The notes under the pieces: model-generated
Told to the model about the DNA's origin: nothing
The model's input: the letters and a program-made list of their open reading frames with translations, nothing else
The model's database searches: none
In this document: positions 9,801-16,576 of the stretch, one piece after another
How positions within the stretch are numbered: position 1 is the stretch's first letter
How the letters are laid out: each line of letters starts with the position of its first letter
Assembly: GCA_964449985.1 (NCBI GenBank)
Contig: CAYVCG010000010.1
Location: forward strand, 1-39,994
DNA: 39,994 nt
Source: CAYVCG01 sp964449985
GTDB lineage: Bacteria; Bacillota; Clostridia; Lachnospirales; WRAX01
Direction: 5' to 3'
Position numbers and translations under genes: made by a program

Positions 9801-11787
9801 TGCTCCGGGCAGCCAGATTCCGCAAGGTCTTTTTGGTATTAATCCAACAGAACCCGGATTTGAAAAATTTGATATAAAATTCCAGCCGGGCGGCTTGGAT
9901 TATGCATCTATAAAGGTTCCTACGTTAAAAGGCGCGATTCTTGCTTCCTTTGATACTTCGGACGTAGCATACATTATTAAATCCAACGTCACAATACCTG
10001 CAAACACTAGTTCCAACGTTTCGCTTCCTGCTAAAAATGCTGGGCATGACATCGTTATCGTTGACGGAATACCTGTTGTTGCAGCAAGAAACGGCGATTT
10101 CTTGACTGTTGCGCTTGGATCCGGCGAACATACGCTGAGCGTTCCTGCTCCGTTTAAGCTTAGCGTATCCATTGATGATCCGACAAACCTATTTGTCGGC
10201 AAAACCGGCACGCTAAACATAAATATCGAAAATGAAGACGGCCCTGTTGCGACAGACGATGCTGTTATAACGTATTCCTCTGATGCAGAATCTATCATCT
10301 CTGTTATGGAAGATGGCGTTTTATCCTTTAACTCTGTGGGCTCTGCGTTGATTACTGTTAACGTATGCTTCTATAACTTTGAAATGATGGGGCAAGTTAT
10401 ACCGGAACTTAATATCACCTCCAGCATAAGGCTTGAAACGAGATTGCCGCTTATTAAAGACGTCTATCTTGCAGTTGACAAAGATGAAATTACTGCAAAC
10501 GAAACCGCAAAAGCCGAAATGATGGCTGTTTTGGAATCCGGAGATGAATACGTCTTAGAAAATGCAAGCTATGTATCGTCCGACGAAAGCATAGCTACTG
10601 TTGATAACAGCGGCGTTATCACCGGTGTTTCGGGCGGAAAAACTGCAACAATATCAGCATACACCACACAGGATATGGCAAACCTGATGCCTACGCTTTC
10701 CGATGATAAGTTTGATTACACAAATATTTATTCTGACGACTTTAGCACAGCAGGCAAGACATTCCCATCCCTTTCCGTAAATGACGGCCGTTTATTTGTT
10801 GGAAGGAGCCAAAACGCCAACTATAGCGGCGGCATGGAATGGACGGATTATGTTATAGACGCTGATATAACTATTCAATCAACAGCCGCAAGCCTGCGCT
10901 TTAGAGCAACGGATTCGACAAATTATTATTTATGGCAGTTTAGAACGGATGAAACATTAAAGATTCATGCATTCGCTCCGAATTTGCCAAGCGGATACAC
11001 CTTGATTGACACTGTTCCTCTAAAATGCCTTAACAATACCGCCTCAAACAAAATAAGAATAGTTGTCTTAGGTGATACATTCACAACGTATGTAAACGGT
11101 CAGTTAGTCAACGTCGCTAAAGATAGCACCCACAAAAAAGGTTCTATCGGCGTACGTAACGGTTCAGGCGAAGAATTCTATATGGATTCTATTGCTGTTA
11201 GCAGCCGCAAGCTTGTTGCTTCAAAGGACATTTATGTTGAAAGCACATCCAAGATAAACGGGCTTGATATGGTTACTGGAACGGTTGTTGCTAAAAACGC
11301 TGCTAATATCGCTATGAATATAACAGGAACCGATCTTGCAGGGCAGCAAATCGAGCTTAAGCTCGTAAGCGGCAATGAAACCCTTGCAAATACTATTGTG
11401 AACTGCACTAATGACTCATTTATGGCTGTTCTTCCGATAGCTTCAGCTCCTGATGCTGGAAATTACACCGTCGTTGCAAGCGTTGTCGGAACGCGCTCAG
11501 CAAAATCCGCAGATTTAACAGTTGTTTCGAATGACGATGTTTTCTCAGCTACTGTAGAAGAACTTAACGGCAAGCTTGCGATTAAATTCAATACAGCTAT
11601 AACCGCAGGAACAGGCTTTGCTGTTTCGGTAGACGGACAAAAGGTTTCTGCGTCTATTGCTAATGGAAACTATGTCTGCACTGACTTGGAATTCGATTCC
11701 GTGAATGCAGGAGCAAAGATTGTGATTTCTAAGGTAAAACTTCTGCCGTTCCCGAGCTATTCTTTCAACTTTTCAGTTACTAAATAA
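6877..11787 (+). CDS. Secreted modular alpha-L-rhamnosidase (GH78) with two concanavalin-like and Big-type domains
   Basis: 1636 residues. A signal peptide with basic start, hydrophobic core and AAAA cleavage region ends near residue 32. Domains in order: Ig-like rhamnosidase N-domain (about 38-145), concanavalin/LamG-like sandwich (about 160-300), accessory sandwich (about 340-540), (alpha/alpha)6 catalytic barrel (about 655-1010), C-terminal sandwich (to about 1085), bacterial Ig-like modules (about 1090-1265), second concanavalin-like domain (about 1275-1450) and an Ig-like tail. Residues matching the RhaB catalytic set are D685, R689, E690, D697 (motif DSQSRERG) and E957 (TEAWDP). It should release terminal L-rhamnose from glycans or glycosides outside the cell. 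No LPXTG or SLH anchor is visible. GGGAG lies 8 bases before the ATG. No sugar transporter or rhamnose catabolic gene is adjacent. Confidence 0.9.
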   Translation: MLRLKRKLMAIVTISAMLASLLGTGGITAAAAENNPPLPPTGLRVELLSEAFGIGPSNPALSWEVNDNDSNEIQTAYQVLVASTKEKIDANNADVYDSGKVLSDESTYVKLENLSLAQNSLYYWKVRTWDKADAPSQYSEPKCITTAVGSSWASTDSVWVSQQDIYQQNGWTNYAVEADIKVNEVALALTFRTQAPASYAIALQFRGDGTMSYLYRNGGAWAALANGTVTYPANAKIVVGTYSHVKVECIGTTYTTYINGVQVDKRTISTPAITSGTIGFRTGGSESGTAKNIEVYKIDAAGVKGDALYADNFAGGINSFSGGTVANGEIAIPRGGDYYMNALGVSPQNGNFAFLRNEFDIADKDAIEKAIVSVTAKSTTNIRQYVYSLFLNGESVGIGPARSNDSAKITFYNSYDVTNLLKTGKNAIGAVNYATSNKQFLLQMTVFYKDGTKQVLLNSGRDRALWKSLDGTAAFGETGSSIGTSYYTAASENLNANIYPFGWDMPGFDDSRWDAPMSKGQILSSGFKLAPNTSENVNRYLVDVAKVVNKGNGNYFIDLGKEVIGGFYLDIDSHVSQAITVRAGEQTSAPNTVRYAMLTGNNYQETWTLKQGPQVLQNFGMKAIRYVEILNSPVEIKAENCKAVSLRQAFDDNASSFNSSDDFMNTLYEFTKYSIKATNQDLYVDSQSRERGAYEGDVIINGLSAYGVEANYSLARFTNENLYTNATWPAEYKLFSVIAAYLDYIYSGNIDSLVSNYDVIKGKLFDSKFNTTINLVQRPTSAGSGTNAILVDWPDGERDGYAYSSAEYNTVFNAVHYWAYDCMAKIADAVGKTADAGYYTNRAALLKQGMIDRLFDKDKGIFRDGLTNTLAPINNYSQHANAFPLSCGIVDDASMAASIAKNIDARGLKTSVYGSFFVLAGLYRAEAGLEAYKIMTANQIRSWKHVINDLGATMATEAWDPTLKGNMTFSHPWGSAPGSQIPQGLFGINPTEPGFEKFDIKFQPGGLDYASIKVPTLKGAILASFDTSDVAYIIKSNVTIPANTSSNVSLPAKNAGHDIVIVDGIPVVAARNGDFLTVALGSGEHTLSVPAPFKLSVSIDDPTNLFVGKTGTLNINIENEDGPVATDDAVITYSSDAESIISVMEDGVLSFNSVGSALITVNVCFYNFEMMGQVIPELNITSSIRLETRLPLIKDVYLAVDKDEITANETAKAEMMAVLESGDEYVLENASYVSSDESIATVDNSGVITGVSGGKTATISAYTTQDMANLMPTLSDDKFDYTNIYSDDFSTAGKTFPSLSVNDGRLFVGRSQNANYSGGMEWTDYVIDADITIQSTAASLRFRATDSTNYYLWQFRTDETLKIHAFAPNLPSGYTLIDTVPLKCLNNTASNKIRIVVLGDTFTTYVNGQLVNVAKDSTHKKGSIGVRNGSGEEFYMDSIAVSSRKLVASKDIYVESTSKINGLDMVTGTVVAKNAANIAMNITGTDLAGQQIELKLVSGNETLANTIVNCTNDSFMAVLPIASAPDAGNYTVVASVVGTRSAKSADLTVVSNDDVFSATVEELNGKLAIKFNTAITAGTGFAVSVDGQKVSASIANGNYVCTDLEFDSVNAGAKIVISKVKLLPFPSYSFNFSVTK

Positions 11788-11800
11788 AAATAATAAAATA

Positions 11801-11834
11801 ATCAAAATAATAAATAAATCAAAATAATAAATAT
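11801..11834. repeat. Two-copy 17-bp AT-rich tandem repeat
   Basis: The unit ATCAAAATAATAAAT occurs at 11801-11815 and again at 11818-11832, a period of 17 bases, directly after the GH78 stop codon and before its terminator. It is probably low-complexity sequence of no function. Confidence 0.6.
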
Positions 11835-11835
11835 C

Positions 11836-11884
11836 AAAAAGTGCTGTAATCGTGGGGTTTTCCCATGATTGCAGCACTTTTTTT
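11836..11884. terminator. Bidirectional rho-independent terminator between GH78 and the lipid kinase
   Basis: A long hairpin pairs AAGTGCTG-AATC-TGGG with CCCA-GATT-CAGCACTT, with a short T-rich loop and few mismatches. It is flanked by five As on the left and a run of seven Ts on the right, so it works for both converging genes. The T-run touches the stop codon of the minus-strand gene at 11883. Confidence 0.88.
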
Positions 11885-12776
11885 AAACCGTAAAAATTCG
11901 TATCTTTTCTTTAATATTAATTATCTCAATCGGCAGATTTGGCCCCGCTTCGCCATCTATATCTGTTTCCAGATATTCGTTGTCAGTAAACAACGGCTCT
12001 ACTTTAACATAATTGTCCTGAAAGTAAATGACGTTTGGGTCATTAAGATATTCGCCAGACAAAACCTTTAGCATTATCTTCGCCAAATCCAGCATTGGCA
12101 TAGCCTTTATGCCGATAAAATCAAACAATCCATCGTCTATAGCTGCATCAGGGGCAAGATTTTCAAAGCCGCCTGTTCCTGTCGAATTAAGCACGATAAA
12201 GAGATATATATCCTGCTCAAAAGAACCCTTGCTGTTCGTTATACGGACGTTTAACGGCACAAAACTGGGTATTTGGGAAATGCCTTTTATATAATAAGCC
12301 AGCTTACCCAAAAAATTTTTTATATCGCCATCCATATTTTGCGAGATGTTTGTTAAAAAGCCTGCCCCGCAAACATTTATAAAATAATCCTTACCTACTA
12401 GGCCCACATCTGCTGTTGTAATATTTCCTTTAGCAATGACCTTTGCTGCAAGCTCTATATCGGTTGGCAGCTTTATGTTTGATGCAAAATCATTCGCCGT
12501 TCCGCAAGGAATAATGCCTATTGGTATGTCATGAGAGTTTTTTAGAAGAGCATTCACGACGACGTTTAGCGTTCCATCACCGCCCGCAACGACAACTGCA
12601 TCATAAAAATCCTTCGGCATTTTCGCTATATGACGGCTTATATCACCCTTTTTCATCGTCCGGAAAAGATGAACTTCATATTTGCCGGTTTGCAGTATTC
12701 TGACGCAATCGTCTAGGAAATCCACAAAAGCCTTATCCCCAGAGTGTGGATTGTATATAAGTTTTAGTTTTCTCAA
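11883..12776 (-). CDS. Diacylglycerol/lipid kinase family protein (YegS/DgkB/BmrU type)
   Basis: 297 residues. The N-terminal nucleotide-binding part has YNPHSGD (about residues 8-14), the GGDGTLN motif (about 65-71) that marks the DAGK catalytic domain, and PCGTANDFA (about 91-99). The C-terminal beta-sandwich domain ends with the usual EIDGE-like ETDGEAGP motif (TDIDGEAGPN). Family members phosphorylate diacylglycerol or related lipids using ATP; DgkB recycles DAG made during lipoteichoic acid synthesis in Firmicutes. The lipid substrate here is not determined. The stop codon lies in the shared terminator. A single gene by spacing (47 bases from the esterase). Confidence 0.9.
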   Translation of the reverse strand: MRKLKLIYNPHSGDKAFVDFLDDCVRILQTGKYEVHLFRTMKKGDISRHIAKMPKDFYDAVVVAGGDGTLNVVVNALLKNSHDIPIGIIPCGTANDFASNIKLPTDIELAAKVIAKGNITTADVGLVGKDYFINVCGAGFLTNISQNMDGDIKNFLGKLAYYIKGISQIPSFVPLNVRITNSKGSFEQDIYLFIVLNSTGTGGFENLAPDAAIDDGLFDFIGIKAMPMLDLAKIMLKVLSGEYLNDPNVIYFQDNYVKVEPLFTDNEYLETDIDGEAGPNLPIEIINIKEKIRIFTV

Positions 12777-12823
12777 CTTAATCCCCCTATCTAGTTTGTA
12801 AACAGATTTTTATAAAAACCCTT

Positions 12824-13612
12824 CTAAATCTTTCTAAGCTTGAAACAAGCGTCCAAAGCCCTTTTTAATGCCTCATTAAAAAACAACCAGTCATGCCTGC
12901 CCGGCCATTCATCATATGTGAAATCAAAATCAAGCCGCTTCATTTCTCCACTAAAACGTACGTTTAATTCGTGCAAATAGTCCTGTGTTCCACAGGCGCA
13001 ATATATCTTCGGCTTTGTTTGGCTGTTTATACGGCTGGCAAGGGATAGTATTTCATATTCCGGTTTCCATTCCATATCCTTGCCAAAGATTGAATGAAAA
13101 TCATTGTATAACTGCTCACCATATGCAGCCTTAAATTCCGGTGTTTCACCCTCATGTATTTGCAAATCAAAATGCTCTTTCATAAACAAACATGCCGATG
13201 CAAAAGCACAGCAGATACCGTATTGTTCCGGCTTTGTCAGCGCGCATTTGAGCGCACCGTATCCGCCCATAGATCCACCGATAACCGCTGTATCCTCCCG
13301 TCGGGTTGATATATTAAACACACTTTTGCAAATTAGCGGCAATTCCTCAGTTATATATGAAAAATATTTTAATCCGTGGGTCATGTCAGTGTAAAAACTT
13401 CTGCCGACCTCCGGCATAACAAATATGATATCATAGTCATTAGCGAAATGAGGTAGCATTGTATAATCCGCCCAGCTTTCGTTATTGCCGAACAAACCAT
13501 GCAACAAATAAGCGACGCGGTATTGCCCCGGTTTTATAACATTAGGTGTGATTATAGTAATACCTGTATCCATCTCCAATGTTTTTGAAAAAACTGTTCC
13601 TCTTAAACGCAT
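12824..13612 (-). CDS. Tributyrin esterase-like alpha/beta hydrolase (esterase D / EstA family)
   Basis: 262 residues from ATG 13612, chosen because AGGAG lies 8-9 bases upstream; the longer reading to 13741 runs through a hairpin and an inverted repeat and has no ribosome site. The nucleophile elbow is GGSMGG (Ser114). The Asp of CGTQDYL and the His of GRHDW complete the triad, and the oxyanion region is LLHGLFGN (about residues 37-44). The PF00756 family includes tributyrin esterases, S-formylglutathione hydrolases and feruloyl esterases. Here the short single-domain form without a signal peptide favours a cytosolic short-chain acyl esterase. The natural substrate is unknown. Confidence 0.88.
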   Translation of the reverse strand: MRLRGTVFSKTLEMDTGITIITPNVIKPGQYRVAYLLHGLFGNNESWADYTMLPHFANDYDIIFVMPEVGRSFYTDMTHGLKYFSYITEELPLICKSVFNISTRREDTAVIGGSMGGYGALKCALTKPEQYGICCAFASACLFMKEHFDLQIHEGETPEFKAAYGEQLYNDFHSIFGKDMEWKPEYEILSLASRINSQTKPKIYCACGTQDYLHELNVRFSGEMKRLDFDFTYDEWPGRHDWLFFNEALKRALDACFKLRKI

Positions 13613-13681
13613 TGCAGTATCTCCTTGATATATTTCTTTTAGGAGCATTATACCACGGCGCAGCAGATTTTCACAAGATAC

Positions 13682-13708
13682 TACGGCGGAAATTAAATTA
13701 CCGCCGTA
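13682..13708. repeat. Hairpin upstream of the esterase gene
   Basis: TACGGCGG (13682-13689) is perfectly complementary to CCGCCGTA (13701-13708), with an AT-rich loop that can pair further. There is no T-run on either side, so it is not a standard terminator. It lies about 70 bases before the esterase start and 17 bases from the MITE-like element. Confidence 0.6.
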
Positions 13709-13724
13709 ACCCCTGGTAGTAGTG

Positions 13725-13893
13725 ATATGGCAACGGTGCATAATTCAATATTTATGCGTAAAAGTTAGCGCAAGCGGCGGGACTTGCGTTCCCGACCACC
13801 AATTTTAACGTGTTTTTCGCCAAAATGGACTGAGGAAACGCGTTTTGTCCTGCAACTTTTGAGCAAAAATTACGTTTTGCACCGTTGCCATAT
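13725..13893. mobile_element. MITE-like 169-bp element with 16-bp terminal inverted repeats
   Basis: The left end ATATGGCAACGGTGCA (13725-13740) is an exact inverted copy of the right end TGCACCGTTGCCATAT (13878-13893). The element has no ORF of note. It contains an internal hairpin (CGCAAG/CTTGCG near 13771-13790) and is richer in GC than its flanks. The terminal ATAT..ATAT would allow a TA target duplication, as in Tc1/IS630-related MITEs. No transposase lies in the window and no second copy was seen, so mobility is an inference. Confidence 0.5.
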
Positions 13894-13909
13894 TAAAGCC
13901 GGCGAAGTT

Positions 13910-14050
13910 CTACTTTGATTCAAGCTGTGAAACAAATTTCTTAATCTCTTCCTCCGACTTAAACTCCAGCCCGCTTTGCATAATACTTTCTTGTATAAAC
14001 TTTGGTAGCGTACTGAAATACCGTGAATCTGCTACTTCTTGTTTAGTCAT
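13910..14050 (-). CDS. Small hypothetical protein, 46 residues
   Basis: ATG 14050 follows a good ribosome site (GAGGTGAT, 6 bases away) and opens a 46-codon frame ending at TAG 13912. The protein starts MTKQEVADSRYFSTLPKFIQ and continues with an acidic-basic helix ending in VSQLESK. There are no cysteines, no membrane segment and no signal peptide. It looks like a real small cytosolic protein because of the ribosome site, the amphipathic composition and the lack of any longer competing frame. I do not recognise the family. It ends 17 bases from the MITE-like element and is divergent from the PH-domain gene. Confidence 0.65.
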   Translation of the reverse strand: MTKQEVADSRYFSTLPKFIQESIMQSGLEFKSEEEIKKFVSQLESK

Positions 14051-14149
14051 AAAAAATCACCTCATTAATTAGATTTGCCAGACTATGCCTTTTTATTACA
14101 TAGAAAAATAATTTTTATCAATCCGACAAAATACAAAAAATAACATTAT

Positions 14150-14177
14150 TTGCATAAATAAAATATTGTGTTAAAAT
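14150..14177 (+). promoter_or_regulatory. Candidate promoter of the PH-domain gene
   Basis: TTGCAT (14150-14155), a 16-base spacer and TAAAAT (14172-14177) lie about 48 bases before the gene in an AT-rich divergent region. Confidence 0.45.
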
Positions 14178-14224
14178 TATTAAGCATTTAAAAAAATACA
14201 CAAATGTAAAGGAGCTGTTTATAA

Positions 14225-14602
14225 ATGATTGATTTTCAAAATGCTAGTTTTGTTAAATTAAAGAAGGTTTCTGATGCTGATTTTGAGACCTTTATAACGC
14301 CGATGTTTGTGGATGGAGAACATATTATTTCTACATACCGCGGAATAAGAGACGGCGTTGTTTTTACTAACAAAAGAATCATTTCTATTAATGTGCAAGG
14401 CATGACCGGAAAGAAGAAAGATTTTACATCTATGCCATACAGCAAAATACAGCTATACTCTGTCGAAAGCGCGGGTACTTTCGATTTGGATAGCGAGCTT
14501 GAATTATGGTTCTCCGGCGTAGGCAAGGTTAGATTTGATTTCACAGGTAATTCAAACGTATCAGAGCTATGCAAATTGATTTCGGGTTTTGTTTTAAAAT
14601 AG
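14225..14602 (+). CDS. Bacterial PH-domain protein (PF08000-like)
   Basis: 125 residues forming a single predicted bacterial pleckstrin-homology-like domain. The pattern is typical: a helix at the N-terminus, then GEHIISTYRGIRDGVVFTN, KRIISIN, and alternating beta strands through ELELWFSG to a final helix. Bacterial PH domains of this group form ring-like oligomers in known structures, and their cellular role is unclear. There is no membrane segment. AAAGGAG about 9 bases before ATG 14225 supports the start. It stands before a DUF1349 gene and a zinc-ribbon membrane gene on the same strand, but gaps of about 100 bases leave co-transcription uncertain. Confidence 0.87.
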   Translation: MIDFQNASFVKLKKVSDADFETFITPMFVDGEHIISTYRGIRDGVVFTNKRIISINVQGMTGKKKDFTSMPYSKIQLYSVESAGTFDLDSELELWFSGVGKVRFDFTGNSNVSELCKLISGFVLK

Positions 14603-14717
14603 CCAATATCTTAATACATATACGTTTGCAGAGGATAAAGATTTAATCCATTTAAACGCTCATTATACCTATAGTTCTCCATTAGTTTTTGATTAAAATT
14701 TTGAAAGAGGTTTTAAT

Positions 14718-15287
14718 ATGAATGATTTTCTCACTATAAACTCCGCAAGCTGGACTGAAACAGACGGCAAAATTATCATAACGGCGCTTCCAAAGACAGA
14801 TCTCTTTATTAATCCCGTGGATGGAGTTTCTGTTTCTAATGCACAATTCGTATACAAAATGATCGAAGGCGATTTTGTAATGCACGCAAAGGTCAGCCAT
14901 GCGTTTTCATCAACATACGATGCATGTGTATTGCTCGCATGGGATAGTGAAACAAAATGGGCTAAAGCTTGCTTTGAATATACGGATTTTGGAACAAAGG
15001 CAGTTGTTTCGGTCATGACCAACGGCAAATCCGATGATGCTAACGGCGTTGATATAGACAGTAATTCGGTGTGGTTAAGACTATCCCGAAAAGGAGACGT
15101 ATTTGCGGTTCACTACTCGTTGGATGGTTTAAAGTTTTATATGTCTAGGCTGTGTTCCATTCCTATGGAAAGAAAGATCAAAGTCGGCATGGTTGCGCAA
15201 TCCCCTCTTGGCGATGGCGGAGAAAGAATCTTTGAGGATTTCTCATTGGAAAACAAAACATTATCGGATATACGCATAAGTGAATAA
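14718..15287 (+). CDS. DUF1349 (concanavalin-like) domain protein
   Basis: 189 residues, almost all one beta-sandwich of the DUF1349 type. Landmarks are the early TDGKIIITALPKTDLF, a central YDACVLLAWDSETKWAKACFEY with conserved Trp and Lys, and the late VGMVAQSPLGDGGE. No signal peptide. Family members are sometimes annotated as carbohydrate- or enolase-related, but no function is proven; the fold suggests ligand or carbohydrate binding. AAAGAGG precedes ATG 14718 by 8 bases. Confidence 0.87.
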   Translation: MNDFLTINSASWTETDGKIIITALPKTDLFINPVDGVSVSNAQFVYKMIEGDFVMHAKVSHAFSSTYDACVLLAWDSETKWAKACFEYTDFGTKAVVSVMTNGKSDDANGVDIDSNSVWLRLSRKGDVFAVHYSLDGLKFYMSRLCSIPMERKIKVGMVAQSPLGDGGERIFEDFSLENKTLSDIRISE

Positions 15288-15390
15288 GTTTTCGGATGTA
15301 AACACGGTTTCAACGCTAATATAATTATTGCAATCCTACTTGCTAAAAAACATACCCGGATTTGGTGTATAGAAAGTTTGAGGTATACCT

Positions 15391-15891
15391 ATGAAAACAT
15401 GCGAAAAGTGCCAAGAAAATCAATCTGATGCAAATAAATTTTGCTCTAATTGCGGAAACCGCTTGGATAATGATTTGCCCGAATTAATAGGCAAAGAGAA
15501 CAAAGAGCAAAATAGCTATGAATTAGACAGCTATGATGATAATGAAGATTATTTTATTGCGACTACTGCAGAAAAAGTTGTTAGATTGCTTTTATTAATT
15601 ACTGCAATTATAAGTTTTGTTCTTTCTATGACAGGTTATCGGCCTTCTTTCTTTTATGTTTTTGTTGTTGCTATTCTTATGTGGATTGAAGCTGCTTTTC
15701 CCAAAGTGCACTGGGAATTCGAAAAATTCCGTCTGAGCCGCAAAACAAGAGACTGCTTAGATTATGTGAGACCATCTGATTTTTATTTGGTATTTAGAAG
15801 AGTCATAATATATATCGTTTTTGCAATAATTGTATTTATGTTTGGTTATGCCATTAACGAAACGCTAAATCCGCCTCAAATATTTTATTAG
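15391..15891 (+). CDS. Zinc-ribbon membrane protein
   Basis: 166 residues. An N-terminal zinc ribbon, CEKCQENQSDANKFCSNCG (residues 4-22), has two CxxC knuckles. A very acidic linker (about 35-55) follows, then two hydrophobic segments (about 68-85 and 87-102), a basic cytosolic loop and a final membrane helix (about 133-150). Such zinc_ribbon_2-type membrane proteins are common and uncharacterised in Clostridia. The ribosome site before ATG 15391 (TTGAGG) is moderate. No partner is evident. Confidence 0.8.
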   Translation: MKTCEKCQENQSDANKFCSNCGNRLDNDLPELIGKENKEQNSYELDSYDDNEDYFIATTAEKVVRLLLLITAIISFVLSMTGYRPSFFYVFVVAILMWIEAAFPKVHWEFEKFRLSRKTRDCLDYVRPSDFYLVFRRVIIYIVFAIIVFMFGYAINETLNPPQIFY

Positions 15892-15934
15892 GTACCATTC
15901 GGTTTTTTTAGCTGTATTTTTTACACAAAACCGC

Positions 15935-15963
15935 TTGCAAAAATAAATGTTGTGTGTTATAAT
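15935..15963 (+). promoter_or_regulatory. Promoter of rplS
   Basis: TTGCAA (15935-15940), exactly 17 bases, and TATAAT (15958-15963). The start would fall near 15970. A 9-bp inverted repeat, AATCCAAAA (15961-15969) with TTTTGGATT (15997-16005), overlaps the -10 end and could be a DNA operator. Confidence 0.7.
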
Positions 15964-15969
15964 CCAAAA

Positions 15970-16088
15970 TTGTGTAATGTAATTGAGCATTATGCGTTTT
16001 GGATTACGGATGTTCCGCTTTTATACGTTTTTTGTTTTGTTTGTTATGCGTATATTAAGAGCATCTTTGGCGGGAAGGAGGAAAACTG
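15970..16088 (+). promoter_or_regulatory. Structured 5' leader of rplS, possible ribosomal-protein leader
   Basis: About 119 bases of leader hold short stems: TAATG (about 15976) with CATTA (about 15988), and ATACG with CGTAT around a T-rich loop (about 16022-16054). L19 operons in Firmicutes are known to carry autoregulatory leaders; I cannot match this one to that consensus by eye. A strong ribosome site (GGAAGGAGG) ends it. Confidence 0.3.
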
Positions 16089-16442
16089 ATGAACGATATT
16101 ATTAGACAAATTGAATCGGAACAGCTTAAAAAAGAGATACCTTCTTTTAAGGTTGGAGATACGGTTCGTGTTTATGCAAAGATTGTTGAGGGCACAAGGG
16201 AAAGAACCCAGGTGTTTGAAGGCACAGTTATTAAAAGACAAAACGGCGGTATTAGAGAAACTTTCACCGTTAGAAGAATATCTTACGGCACCGGCGTTGA
16301 AAAAACATGGCCGCTTCATTCGCCCCGTTTAGAAAAAGTCGAGGTTGTGCGCCGTGGTATAGTCAAAAGAGCAAGGTTGTTCTATCTTCGCGACAGAGTT
16401 GGCAAAGCTGCCAAAGTTAAGGAAGAAATTATGAGAAAATAG
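16089..16442 (+). CDS. rplS: 50S ribosomal protein L19
   Basis: 117 residues, normal length. The family core is plain: FKVGDTVRVYAKIVEG followed by RTQVFEGTVI, then RRISYGTGVEKTWPLHSP and KRARLFYLRD. L19 sits at the 30S-50S interface. The gene has its own promoter and long leader and is followed by a terminator-like hairpin before lepB, so most transcripts probably end after rplS with some read-through into lepB. Confidence 0.97.
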   Translation: MNDIIRQIESEQLKKEIPSFKVGDTVRVYAKIVEGTRERTQVFEGTVIKRQNGGIRETFTVRRISYGTGVEKTWPLHSPRLEKVEVVRRGIVKRARLFYLRDRVGKAAKVKEEIMRK

Positions 16443-16490
16443 AATTATCTGTAGGATGGACTCTCTTTTGCGTTCATTTTAATAGACGAT

Positions 16491-16542
16491 AAAACGCAAC
16501 GATGATAGCTGTGTATTCTGGCTGTGTATTGTTGCGTTTTTT
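16491..16542 (+). terminator. Terminator after rplS, with a possible competing upstream arm
   Basis: AAAACGCAAC (16491-16500) pairs perfectly with GTTGCGTTTT (16531-16540) and runs into Ts. The 30-base loop contains GCTGTGTATT twice (16508-16517 and 16521-16530). TTGCGTT at 16468-16474 can pair with AACGCAA of the left arm, which would dissolve the terminator. Confidence 0.75.
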
Positions 16543-16576
16543 ATAATAAAACAGATAAAAACTGGAGGCGGTTACA

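Noticed and set aside
13613..13741. Upstream extension of the esterase gene to ATG 13741
   Set aside because: The extra residues read through a hairpin and a terminal inverted repeat; the ribosome site and family N-terminus point to 13612.
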